From: Chitinophagales bacterium | GTDB taxonomy: Bacteria > Bacteroidota > Bacteroidia > Chitinophagales > Chitinophagaceae | Direction: 5' to 3' | NCBI GenBank assembly: GCA_015654495.1 | Contig: JAATGW010000139.1 | Span: 1 to 10,163 of the forward strand | Length of the DNA: 10,163 bases | Shown: in pieces, positions 1 to 7,008 of the stretch | How the letters are laid out: every line of letters starts with the position of its first letter | Position numbering within the stretch: the stretch's first letter is position 1 | Notes under the pieces: model-generated | What the model saw: the letters and a program-made list of their open reading frames with translations, nothing else | What the model was told of the DNA's origin: nothing | Database searches by the model: none | Position numbers and translations under genes: made by a program

Positions 1-2384
1 AGAATGACCCTGCTCGGCTTTGCAAGAATATTTTCACGGTCAACGATCTGTATGCGAAACAACTGAACTGCAAGTACAATAATTCCTGCAAGGAAAAATC
101 CTATGCCTGTGATCAAAACAGGATCGTGGTGTTTTTTTATGAACGCCTGCTGTGTTTCTTTTCCCGGGCGCGCTGATATTCCGGCGATAAGTCCTATGGC
201 GGCAAGATTTATAATAAGTGAAATTTTGCCATAACTCAGAAAAGGTGCGGTGATACCGGTCAGTGGAACTAATCCTATCGAGCCACCGGCAATCAGTAAC
301 AATTGTATTCCCATCGCAATTCCCGTTCCTGCAGCCAGATAAAACGCAAAAGGATGACCGGAGCGGCGGGCGAAAAGAAAGCTGCGGTGAATAAGTATTG
401 CAAAAAGAATAAATACTGCAACCAGTCCGGTCCAACCCAGTTCTTCACCGATTGATGGCAGTATCATATCAGTATGTGCTGCCGGCATCGTGTTCGGGTA
501 GCCGCGGCCGATACCTGATCCCGAGACACCACCCGAAGCAAGCGTCCAGTAACTATGTGCCACATGATCGCCACCATATACATCATTATCCCATGGGCTT
601 TGCCAGATTTCTTTTCTTTCCGTCAGCCTGCTTCCAATGCCAGGCACTTTATCACCAAAAACAAAGGCAACCATCACAAGCATAATAATTACGGGTGCAT
701 CCGCAATCACCGCTGCGAAACCATACCAGCGCATGGATTTCATATGGCCGAGTAAGAACGAAACCAGCAGAACTCCTGCGAGACAGGCAGCCGTAGCTAC
801 CAGGGGGGGCAGAAACCAGAGAAACAATGCATAGCAGAGTCCCGTAAGAATTGTAAAAAGAAGGTTCCCGCGTGCAATGCTGTAGAAGAAAAGAAAGGTA
901 AAACAGATAACCAATGCCGGCCCCATATCACCCATCAGTAGATAAAGAAACAGTATCAGCGCAGTGGCTGCCAGCACAGACCAGCTTGTTAGAAAACGCC
1001 AACGTATATCCGAAAAACTACGGAGCTTTTCAAAGTTGGAGGCAAAAAAAGCTGCAAGGAAAAAGAGCAGCAGGTATTTTGTTATTTCACCAGGCTGAAA
1101 AAGCAGACTCCCTATCCGCAGGTTTACTTTGACTCCGCTTCCTTCAGGCCCGGTTCCGAAAACAAGCGTTAGTACAGAAAGAACAATGGCAAGAACAAGC
1201 CAGGTCCAGCCATTCAACGCATAGGTTTGTTTTTGTTTGAAATTAAAGAGTCCGTCGAACCACCATTTGCTGTAAAGTCGACTGATGTTGATTCCGGAAA
1301 GAAGAATATAAGCAGTTAGTCCGGCTATCACCCCCTGCAGCACCTGCGAGGCGTATAATGTATCAGTAAGGGGGTCCTGGATACTGAACATCAGCAGTAT
1401 CGAAATACCACATAACAATAAGAGTACGGGAAGTAAAAACGGGTCCGGCTGCAATTTTCTGAAAATGGTAATCAGCTGTGCAACGAAGAAAGCTAACAAA
1501 AGACATCCTGCGATAAGCCAGTATAAGGTGCGGAAACTTTCAGGTGTCCGTACCATGAAAATTCCATCTTCACGGATCTGGCTATAGGTAGCCGATCCGA
1601 ATAATGGAATAGTATGCGGTTTTGCTCTGAAACTATAAGTTGCATTATCCTTTAGCCATGCTGTTCCCTTGCGGTTTCCAAATTCGAAGCCTGGTTTTAA
1701 AGGCAATACACTATAGCCTGAATCGCTTTGTAATCCGTTAAATTCATATCCGCCATCAGGTCCTGTTCTTGCAAAAAACGATCTGAGATTTGATGAGTCT
1801 GCTGCCGGATCTCCAAAATGTTCTTTCAGTTCAACCAATACACCTGAAAGGGGAATGCCATCGCGCGTTATCTTTCCTTTGATGCTTAGCGATCCATCTG
1901 CGATTTTGAGAGATGCCGGAAATTGTTCGGGAGCTAATAATTCCCGACTGTAGAGAACGGAATCAAATCCCAACCGTATTCTTGAAGCAGTTAGTCTTTC
2001 TTTGAAGGCGATGCCGCCTTTGCCGGGTTCCGTTAAAGCAGGAACTATTATGTTGAAGGCAGATTTATTTAACGCGCCAAGATTCGGCAGTTGCTGGCCT
2101 GCAATCAGTTTTGCTGCAAGAGAATCTGAAACGAGCCGGATATCCGCATCATCAGTATAATAATTTCCTTTTTTTAGTAAATGGTAGATTGTTTCCGGCT
2201 TTATCGTATTGTCCAGCAATACCGCATTCGCAGTCTTGTAAGATTGATGCGCTGTATCCAACTGCGGCACAATTGTGAGATAGAGTCTGTAAAAAAGAAG
2301 CAGAAGAATAAATACGGAACCACCTAACATCAGCAATGCTTCTTTGCTGCTGAACTGACGGTTGTTTTTTTCCCTGACTGACAT
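1..2384 (-). CDS. SEDS (RodA/FtsW-type) glycan polymerase with periplasmic domain, fused to start of a class B PBP; partial at window edge
   Basis: The product polymerises lipid II into peptidoglycan glycan strands at the inner membrane, and the fused part would cross-link them. The frame is open from ATG 2384 to the window edge (794 residues), so the C-terminus is missing. Residues 1-14 are basic and cytoplasmic, followed by a membrane helix (about 17-36). A periplasmic region (about 38-280) holds a carboxypeptidase-regulatory-like Ig fold near 165-235, with the pattern DGGYEFNGL. The SEDS core follows: FQPGE (E433), GDMGPAL, GRGYPN, AAHTD with the expected catalytic Asp at D639, then IGEELGWTG and PFLSYG. 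After a basic cytoplasmic loop, a last helix (about 758-775) leads into QLFRIQIVDRENILAKPSRV, which resembles the N-terminal anchor of PbpA-type transpeptidases. The predicted topology (core ending inside, last helix going out) suits a periplasmic transpeptidase. It is the last gene visible in the operon, 16 bases after the kinase stop. The SEDS call is firm; the PBP fusion is inferred from about 40 residues. Confidence 0.9.
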   Translation of the reverse strand, partial: MSVREKNNRQFSSKEALLMLGGSVFILLLLFYRLYLTIVPQLDTAHQSYKTANAVLLDNTIKPETIYHLLKKGNYYTDDADIRLVSDSLAAKLIAGQQLPNLGALNKSAFNIIVPALTEPGKGGIAFKERLTASRIRLGFDSVLYSRELLAPEQFPASLKIADGSLSIKGKITRDGIPLSGVLVELKEHFGDPAADSSNLRSFFARTGPDGGYEFNGLQSDSGYSVLPLKPGFEFGNRKGTAWLKDNATYSFRAKPHTIPLFGSATYSQIREDGIFMVRTPESFRTLYWLIAGCLLLAFFVAQLITIFRKLQPDPFLLPVLLLLCGISILLMFSIQDPLTDTLYASQVLQGVIAGLTAYILLSGINISRLYSKWWFDGLFNFKQKQTYALNGWTWLVLAIVLSVLTLVFGTGPEGSGVKVNLRIGSLLFQPGEITKYLLLFFLAAFFASNFEKLRSFSDIRWRFLTSWSVLAATALILFLYLLMGDMGPALVICFTFLFFYSIARGNLLFTILTGLCYALFLWFLPPLVATAACLAGVLLVSFLLGHMKSMRWYGFAAVIADAPVIIMLVMVAFVFGDKVPGIGSRLTERKEIWQSPWDNDVYGGDHVAHSYWTLASGGVSGSGIGRGYPNTMPAAHTDMILPSIGEELGWTGLVAVFILFAILIHRSFLFARRSGHPFAFYLAAGTGIAMGIQLLLIAGGSIGLVPLTGITAPFLSYGKISLIINLAAIGLIAGISARPGKETQQAFIKKHHDPVLITGIGFFLAGIIVLAVQLFRIQIVDRENILAKPSRVI

Positions 2385-2400
2385 GTCTTAAAGTTTTGGG

Positions 2401-4215
2401 TTATAAACTTCCTTTTACGAGCAGTTGATCAAAAGCGACTTTCTGATTTCCATCAACACGGAAGCCGAAATAATTTCCAAATGCCCCGCCGAAGGGAAGT
2501 ATCTTCTCCGGCTGGTCATTGATCAGAAAAATGATATTGTTATTATGTTTCTCAATGGTAAGTGTATTCATTTCCCTTCCCGGCCTGATGAAATTTGATT
2601 TCGTCCAGTCTACCAGTATATTCCAGTGATCCCGCTCCCATGAACGCACTGAAAAATATCCATTGGCAGAAATATAGAATACAAAGTATTTGTCCTGTTC
2701 AGTATCACCACAGAAATTCAAGCCATAACCATAGGGTGTGTCACCTTCAATTCGGGTAGCGGTGGCAGTGATACTGAAATCTTTCCGCGTATCGAGGTTG
2801 ATTTTTACAGAAGAATGATAAGTAAAGGTATCTGCGCTTCCTTCGATAATATATTTCCCATTTTCGATGCGGAATTCTGTATCATCGTCTTCGCTTTTCC
2901 AGATGCTATCGTCTGTATTGGCAAAGTCATTAAAATAGAGATCATTATTCATAGCAATTCCATTCTCGTCCTGGCTGTCTGCAGGTATTATAAGTGAGGG
3001 GTGACCAGCAGCCCTGGTGTTATAAATTCCTTCATGTAAGTTTGGATGTCCTTTTGAAGCTAACACAGCATCGTTCTGAATTTGCTCATCTGTTTTCAGA
3101 GCTTCAGGATCTTCGTTATTGTTGCCTGGTGTGTTTTTATTCAGCCGGCCGGTTTTATCAGAAATTTCATTTTTATTCAATCCAAGAAACTGCTGTCCGG
3201 CCATCAGCATCCAGAAAACGATCATGCCTGCAAAAAGAATGACAGAAGTTTTGAGCAGGGTAGGTAAAAAAGATTTTTTCTTTTTTGTTGATGTTAATGC
3301 ATTTGGAGATTCAGGTTGTTGGGAAAATGGTATAGTTTTTTTGAAACTTTTATTTTGATATTCCTGCGCAGGATATTCCTTTGACTGCTCAAGCAATCTG
3401 CGGATAGTTGCCGGATCAGAAATTCTTTCGCGACTGCTTTTTTCCAGCAAGCCGTTTAAAAGATGTCGGATAGATGCGGGCAATCCACGGCCGCCCGGTT
3501 TAAAAGGAATGGGTACAGGTGAACTCAACACCCTATGGATATAGGGAAGGAGTTCGTCTTCATGATAATCAAAGGGTACGGATCCGGTGATACATTCATA
3601 GAGTACTACACCCAGAGAATAATAGTCTGCCGGTGTGGATACGGTTTTCGCATGGTTGAATTGCTCGGGAGATGCATATTCATAAGTAAGCATGGAAGCT
3701 CCTGTTACGGTTATTTTATCGCGTTGTTCGCGAACTTTGGCAATACCGAAATCAGTGAGAAGAAAATTCAGTTCACCATCTGCATTCCTTCTATACATTA
3801 TGTTTTCCGGTTTGATGTCCCGGTGAATGATATGATTTGTATGTATAGTCTCCAGTGCATCCGTGATGTGCGAAGCGAGCCTGATCACATCATCAGTGTG
3901 AAGACTTCCATGAATTTTGAGTAAACTTCGCAGGTCGCCACCTTCGATCAGTTCCATTACAATAAACGGAAGTTCGGCATCCAGTTTTACGTCGATGATT
4001 TTCACTACACTGGGATGCTGGATGGATTTCATAATGGATGATTCCTGCTGAAAACGGCGAAGCATTTCTTCATCAGAATGAAAACTGAAATGTTTTATGG
4101 CGACAAGATTTCCGCTTTCTGTATGACGCGCTTTTAACACGCGGGCATTACCCCGGCCCAGTTCCCCGAGAATCTCGTAACCCCTGAAATAATCTCTGAA
4201 TACTGAAGTTGCCAT
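2401..4215 (-). CDS. Transmembrane Ser/Thr protein kinase (PknB-like) with periplasmic jelly-roll sensor domain
   Basis: A Hanks-type kinase expected to phosphorylate Ser/Thr on cell-wall proteins. The catalytic domain spans about residues 13-275: glycine loop GRGNARV (20-26, third glycine replaced by Ala/Arg), ATP-binding Lys K41 in VAIK, catalytic HRDIKPEN (131-138, D133), DFG (155-157), activation-loop threonines T169 and T171 as likely autophosphorylation sites, and ASPE (181-184) instead of APE. A low-complexity juxtamembrane segment with KKKK (311-314) precedes one membrane helix (about 317-340), so the C-terminus is periplasmic. After a polar linker, residues about 424-604 look like a concanavalin-like or DUF1080-type jelly roll (YGYGLNFCGD, FVFYISANGYFSV, INDQPE). 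There are no PASTA repeats. The gene starts 3 bases after the phosphatase stop. The kinase call is very secure; the ectodomain fold is read from its pattern and its ligand is unknown. Confidence 0.96.
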   Translation of the reverse strand: MATSVFRDYFRGYEILGELGRGNARVLKARHTESGNLVAIKHFSFHSDEEMLRRFQQESSIMKSIQHPSVVKIIDVKLDAELPFIVMELIEGGDLRSLLKIHGSLHTDDVIRLASHITDALETIHTNHIIHRDIKPENIMYRRNADGELNFLLTDFGIAKVREQRDKITVTGASMLTYEYASPEQFNHAKTVSTPADYYSLGVVLYECITGSVPFDYHEDELLPYIHRVLSSPVPIPFKPGGRGLPASIRHLLNGLLEKSSRERISDPATIRRLLEQSKEYPAQEYQNKSFKKTIPFSQQPESPNALTSTKKKKSFLPTLLKTSVILFAGMIVFWMLMAGQQFLGLNKNEISDKTGRLNKNTPGNNNEDPEALKTDEQIQNDAVLASKGHPNLHEGIYNTRAAGHPSLIIPADSQDENGIAMNNDLYFNDFANTDDSIWKSEDDDTEFRIENGKYIIEGSADTFTYHSSVKINLDTRKDFSITATATRIEGDTPYGYGLNFCGDTEQDKYFVFYISANGYFSVRSWERDHWNILVDWTKSNFIRPGREMNTLTIEKHNNNIIFLINDQPEKILPFGGAFGNYFGFRVDGNQKVAFDQLLVKGSL

Positions 4216-4218
4216 GTT

Positions 4219-5604
4219 TTAGGGATTCGAAGGTTGGACAGATTTTGGTTTTTTAACTGCAGCTGATCTTGTTTTAACAGGGTAGGGCACATTGTCGAAG
4301 GATACGTTTTCAAAGCGGATAACTTTATTACCATTGAGCTCTATGGCTGTTTTAAAGGAAATGAACTGCAGATTTCTGACGACGATCGTATCATTTGAAA
4401 CTATTGACGAATCAACCAATTTTGCCGCTGGAAATTTTGTGTTTTTCCCGGCAGGAATGATCACCAGTGTTTTGCCTGAGGAATCTGCCATGTGTTGCAG
4501 TTGATCCAGCGGAACCGTTTTAGTGATCCTTAATGTATCGGGTACCTGAATTTCGACAGGTCCGGGAATTGCAGGATGACTGCTGCGTGTTGTAAATAAT
4601 AAATTATCCTTTATACTATCGCGAACTTTAACCTCCTGGTGAGGAAGGACTAAAACGCCTGACTCTCCATCTTCATTCAGCTTGAGAAAATACCAGCTGG
4701 TTCCGGCAAAGAAAATCAGAAGCAAAAGACTCCTTAGTATGATCCTTCTCACAGGGATTTTTGCCAGGAGACCTTTTATTTTGTTTTTTTCAGGGTCATC
4801 AATTGCTGCATTTGGTTTTGACGGACCAGCAGTTTTTATTACTATCGCTGCTTTTTCATGTTTGCTTGTATGCTGCATCATCACCACCGTAATATTGTCG
4901 TAGCCCCCCATCTCATTTGCAAGCAGTATTAATGAATTTACTTTTTCCGCAACCGGACTGGCATGCTCAATGATGGCTGTAATCTGTTTTGCAGTGAGCA
5001 TATCAGTTAGTCCATCAGAGCATAAAAGCAATTGGTCGCCATAAATAAAATCTCTCACACCATATTCGAGAAAGTCTTCATCATCCATCCTATGCATGGA
5101 TGATCCGGCCTCACGAAGGATCTGGTTTCGCTGTGGATGCATCATCGCTTCTGCTTCGGTAAGTTCGCCCGCATCTTCCCTGATACCGACAAAAGAATGA
5201 TCACGGGTTAGTTTCTGCAACACACCATTCCGGTAACGATACAATCTCGTGTCGCCGACATGTGCATAATATAGCTGGTCGGTTTTCATGTCAGCTACAA
5301 CGGCGGTGAGCACGCAACACATTTCAAAATATTCGGGATTATTTTTTCTTTCTTCAACGATCCTGTTATTGGCATGAATTACAGCTTCCCTCAACATAGT
5401 GAGCAGATCCCCCTTGGGTGTATGCATGTAATTTTCAATGGTAGACCGCGCAATAGCAGCTGCTCTTTCTCCGCCGGCATAGCCGCCAACTCCGTCCACT
5501 ACAAGCAACAATGCTTTTTGTTTGTCCCAAAGCAACCGGCAGCCGAAGGCATCCTGGTTTTCTTTTCTTTGTTTTCCCGGATCAGTGTTTCCGTTGAAAT
5601 GCAT
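4219..5604 (-). CDS. Membrane-anchored PP2C-family Ser/Thr phosphatase (PstP-like)
   Basis: A metal-dependent phosphatase of the PPM/PP2C family, predicted to reverse the adjacent kinase. Numbered from ATG 5604 (461 residues), all core motifs are present: RKENQDAF with D18, VVDGVGG (35-41), HVGDTRLYRY (115-124), CSDGLTD (195-201) and YDN (235-237), which supply the Mn/Mg ligands. A basic stretch precedes one membrane helix (about 286-306), leaving a periplasmic tail of about 155 residues. This cytoplasmic PP2C, helix, outer tail layout matches actinobacterial PstP. The tail ends in a β-rich segment resembling a single parallel β-helix rung (IELNGNKVIRFENVSF), then a Lys/Pro-rich end. The frame stays open upstream to a TTG at 5694, but that extension overlaps the preceding 27-codon ORF and lies outside the PP2C fold, so ATG 5604 is preferred. 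The start is 10 bases after the microprotein stop. Confidence 0.95.
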   Translation of the reverse strand: MHFNGNTDPGKQRKENQDAFGCRLLWDKQKALLLVVDGVGGYAGGERAAAIARSTIENYMHTPKGDLLTMLREAVIHANNRIVEERKNNPEYFEMCCVLTAVVADMKTDQLYYAHVGDTRLYRYRNGVLQKLTRDHSFVGIREDAGELTEAEAMMHPQRNQILREAGSSMHRMDDEDFLEYGVRDFIYGDQLLLCSDGLTDMLTAKQITAIIEHASPVAEKVNSLILLANEMGGYDNITVVMMQHTSKHEKAAIVIKTAGPSKPNAAIDDPEKNKIKGLLAKIPVRRIILRSLLLLIFFAGTSWYFLKLNEDGESGVLVLPHQEVKVRDSIKDNLLFTTRSSHPAIPGPVEIQVPDTLRITKTVPLDQLQHMADSSGKTLVIIPAGKNTKFPAAKLVDSSIVSNDTIVVRNLQFISFKTAIELNGNKVIRFENVSFDNVPYPVKTRSAAVKKPKSVQPSNP

Positions 5605-5614
5605 ATGCTTTTTT

Positions 5615-5698
5615 TTACCTGGGTAAATTTTTGAAATGCCGGATAAGCAGAATAAGTGCAAACCCGAGAAGGGCGGTTGAAAGCAGGATATCAATCAT
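5615..5698 (-). CDS. Possible 27-residue single-pass membrane microprotein
   Basis: An ATG ORF of 27 codons plus TAA lies exactly in the gap between the FHA gene (3 bases upstream) and the phosphatase ATG (10 bases downstream). It encodes MIDILLSTALLGFALILL followed by IRHFKNLPR: almost entirely a membrane helix with a basic end that would face the cytoplasm. The tidy packing, ATG start and hydrophobic content argue for a real gene; its length argues for caution, since short hydrophobic ORFs also arise by chance. In Actinobacteria the matching slot holds fhaB, whose product begins with a single membrane helix before its FHA domain. I do not recognise a family. It might tether the kinase/phosphatase complex, or simply couple translation of the phosphatase to the FHA gene. 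Confidence 0.5.
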   Translation of the reverse strand: MIDILLSTALLGFALILLIRHFKNLPR

Positions 5699-5701
5699 GT
5701 A

Positions 5702-6661
5702 TCAGGACTTTTTGAAATCAAGCGTTATCATTCCGTTGAGGAGAACCTGGCATTTATCCTTCAGATCAAACCATTGCGGTGATCCGGCCTCACTTCGTGT
5801 AATAACGGTTTCGTCAACCCGCGTTTCCTGGCTGCTGAAACTGGCGATCTGGAATCTACCCGATCGTTCGTTGAGGCGTATCCGCGCATGGGGGTTGGAA
5901 ACAAATCCTGAATCAATCAGCAGGTAATTATTATAGCCCAGGTTGCCATCTTCCTTACGTGCAATAACGATCTCGGTGTCTTTCATCAGATAAGCATCCG
6001 TCCTGCTGTTCTCTGCATTGAAATAATCGATCCTTGCGAGTACGGAATGCGTTGGTTTGCTGAAAGCGTTCGTTGATGCCGGAAGACTGAGGTCAGGCTG
6101 ATATTTAACTGTGAAATGTCCGTTTTCTACAAAATGAATATGCCGGAGCAGATCCATATTGATATCCATCTTATCAAATACATTGGTTGATTTGACTTTC
6201 ATTGTAACACGGGCAGTGGACTGGCGTTCTGAGCTACCCGTTCCGCCTGCTTTTGGGCCGGTAAGCATTCCGATAACCCTGATATCCCCCGTGCCGATTT
6301 TGTCCTGCCCGAATTCTGCACCTGGCCCGAACCTGAATTGCCATTGAGAAGATACCGGTGATATATCGCTGAATTTTTTCTGGAGAAACTGGATGCGGCT
6401 GTAAAAGATTTTTACAGTTTCTTTTACAATAACCGGTAGGGAGGCAAGCCTTTGCTCGTAAATATCGGGATGGAGGATAATTACAAAATGCATGTTAAAA
6501 ATAAGGCAGCTCCCTACCGGCTCTGTCCGGCACGAATAGTCAAAACATGCAATGAGTTCATCAAGAATATCTTTGTTTGTAATTGGTTCTGACTGATGCC
6601 TGTTTTCAGGAAGAATCAGTGAACGAAGGCTTTCGAAAAAACTGACCGGTTTTCGTTTCAT
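5702..6661 (-). CDS. FHA-domain protein, FhaA-like, first gene of the operon
   Basis: A soluble cytoplasmic protein (319 residues from ATG 6661) likely to bind phosphothreonine on substrates of the kinase two genes downstream. The C-terminal 110 residues form a divergent FHA domain: a strand with IARKEDG where GRS-type sequences usually sit, then LIDSGFVSNPHARI in place of the common VSRxHA core, and a final strand VLLNGMITLDF. The N-terminal part (about 1-130) carries no motif I can name with certainty. Its layout, with a helical start and a segment reading HPDIYEQRLASLPVIVKETV, recalls the DUF3662 domain that precedes FHA in FhaA, which is a tentative comparison. The middle (about 135-155) is Gly/Ser-rich, probably a linker. 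An in-frame ATG at 6673 would add only MCAI; 6661 (MKRKPVSFF) looks the more natural start. There is no membrane segment. Confidence 0.85.
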   Translation of the reverse strand: MKRKPVSFFESLRSLILPENRHQSEPITNKDILDELIACFDYSCRTEPVGSCLIFNMHFVIILHPDIYEQRLASLPVIVKETVKIFYSRIQFLQKKFSDISPVSSQWQFRFGPGAEFGQDKIGTGDIRVIGMLTGPKAGGTGSSERQSTARVTMKVKSTNVFDKMDINMDLLRHIHFVENGHFTVKYQPDLSLPASTNAFSKPTHSVLARIDYFNAENSRTDAYLMKDTEIVIARKEDGNLGYNNYLLIDSGFVSNPHARIRLNERSGRFQIASFSSQETRVDETVITRSEAGSPQWFDLKDKCQVLLNGMITLDFKKS

Positions 6662-6673
6662 AATTGCGCACAT

Positions 6674-7008
6674 TTGCTGTTAGGAATTAACGAATCATCC
6701 GGGCCGGAGAAACAATGGTTTTTCTTAGAAAAATGGTGCAGGAGGATCTTTGGTTTTCTTTAACGAAAAATCGTTTAGGATTTTTTTTCGTTTAGGTCGC
6801 CTTTCATTTCTATAAATTCCAATTGCATAATTTTATTGCAGGCATTTTTTCTAATAACAAAACTTTAAAGAATCCGGCGCAGATTATTTTCATTGTACAA
6901 TGTTCTTTACGACTCTTTATAAAAATGATCGTTTAAGATTTCCTGCGAAGGATTTGTTAAGATTCAATAGTTTTATTTCTGAATTAATAATATTTGAACT
7001 TTTAAACA
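6674..7008. promoter_or_regulatory. Divergent intergenic region holding the promoters of the cell-wall operon and the Nif3 gene
   Basis: About 335 A/T-rich bases separate two genes that read away from each other, so both promoters should lie here. I could not find a convincing Bacteroidota promoter (TTTG near -33 with TAnnTTTG near -7) in either direction; the nearest match is TAATATTTG at 6988-6996, with one base too many between the half-motifs. A short ORF at 6715-6795 (26 codons, plus) looks fortuitous. The region also contains a repeated TCGTTTA-type motif, listed separately. Confidence 0.4.
6770..6940 (+). repeat. Three copies of a TCGTTTA(G/A)G motif, possible operator
   Basis: ATCGTTTAGGATT at 6770-6782 and ATCGTTTAAGATT at 6928-6940 differ at one base in thirteen, and a third copy TCGTTTAGG lies at 6788-6796. 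Copies one and two are 17 bases apart start to start. The first copy also faces an inverted half-site (AACGA, 6762-6766) across a run of A, giving a small dyad. Such clustering between divergent genes can mark a transcription-factor site, but A/T-rich sequence makes short coincidences common. Confidence 0.3.

Noticed and set aside
40..435. 131-codon minus-strand ORF
   Set aside because: It lies in another frame inside the SEDS gene, has Cys/Arg-rich composition without a pattern, and the SEDS frame explains the region.
452..1132. Several plus-strand ORFs of 65-77 codons
   Set aside because: They are antisense shadows of the conserved SEDS membrane core, with low-quality composition.
3535..3924. 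129-codon plus-strand ORF
   Set aside because: It is antisense to the catalytic domain of the kinase, including HRDIKPEN and DFG; no domain pattern of its own.
5605..5694. TTG-initiated 30-residue extension of the phosphatase
   Set aside because: It overlaps the 27-codon ORF in another frame, is outside the PP2C fold, and ATG 5604 starts directly before the first family strand.
6715..6795. 26-codon plus-strand ORF in the divergent intergenic region
   Set aside because: A/T-rich, no coherent hydrophobic or charged pattern, and the AGGAGG within it is not placed before any useful start.
6988..6996. TAATATTTG as a -7 promoter element for the Nif3 gene
   Set aside because: It has three bases between TA and TTTG instead of two and no TTTG at the right distance upstream, so it was not called.
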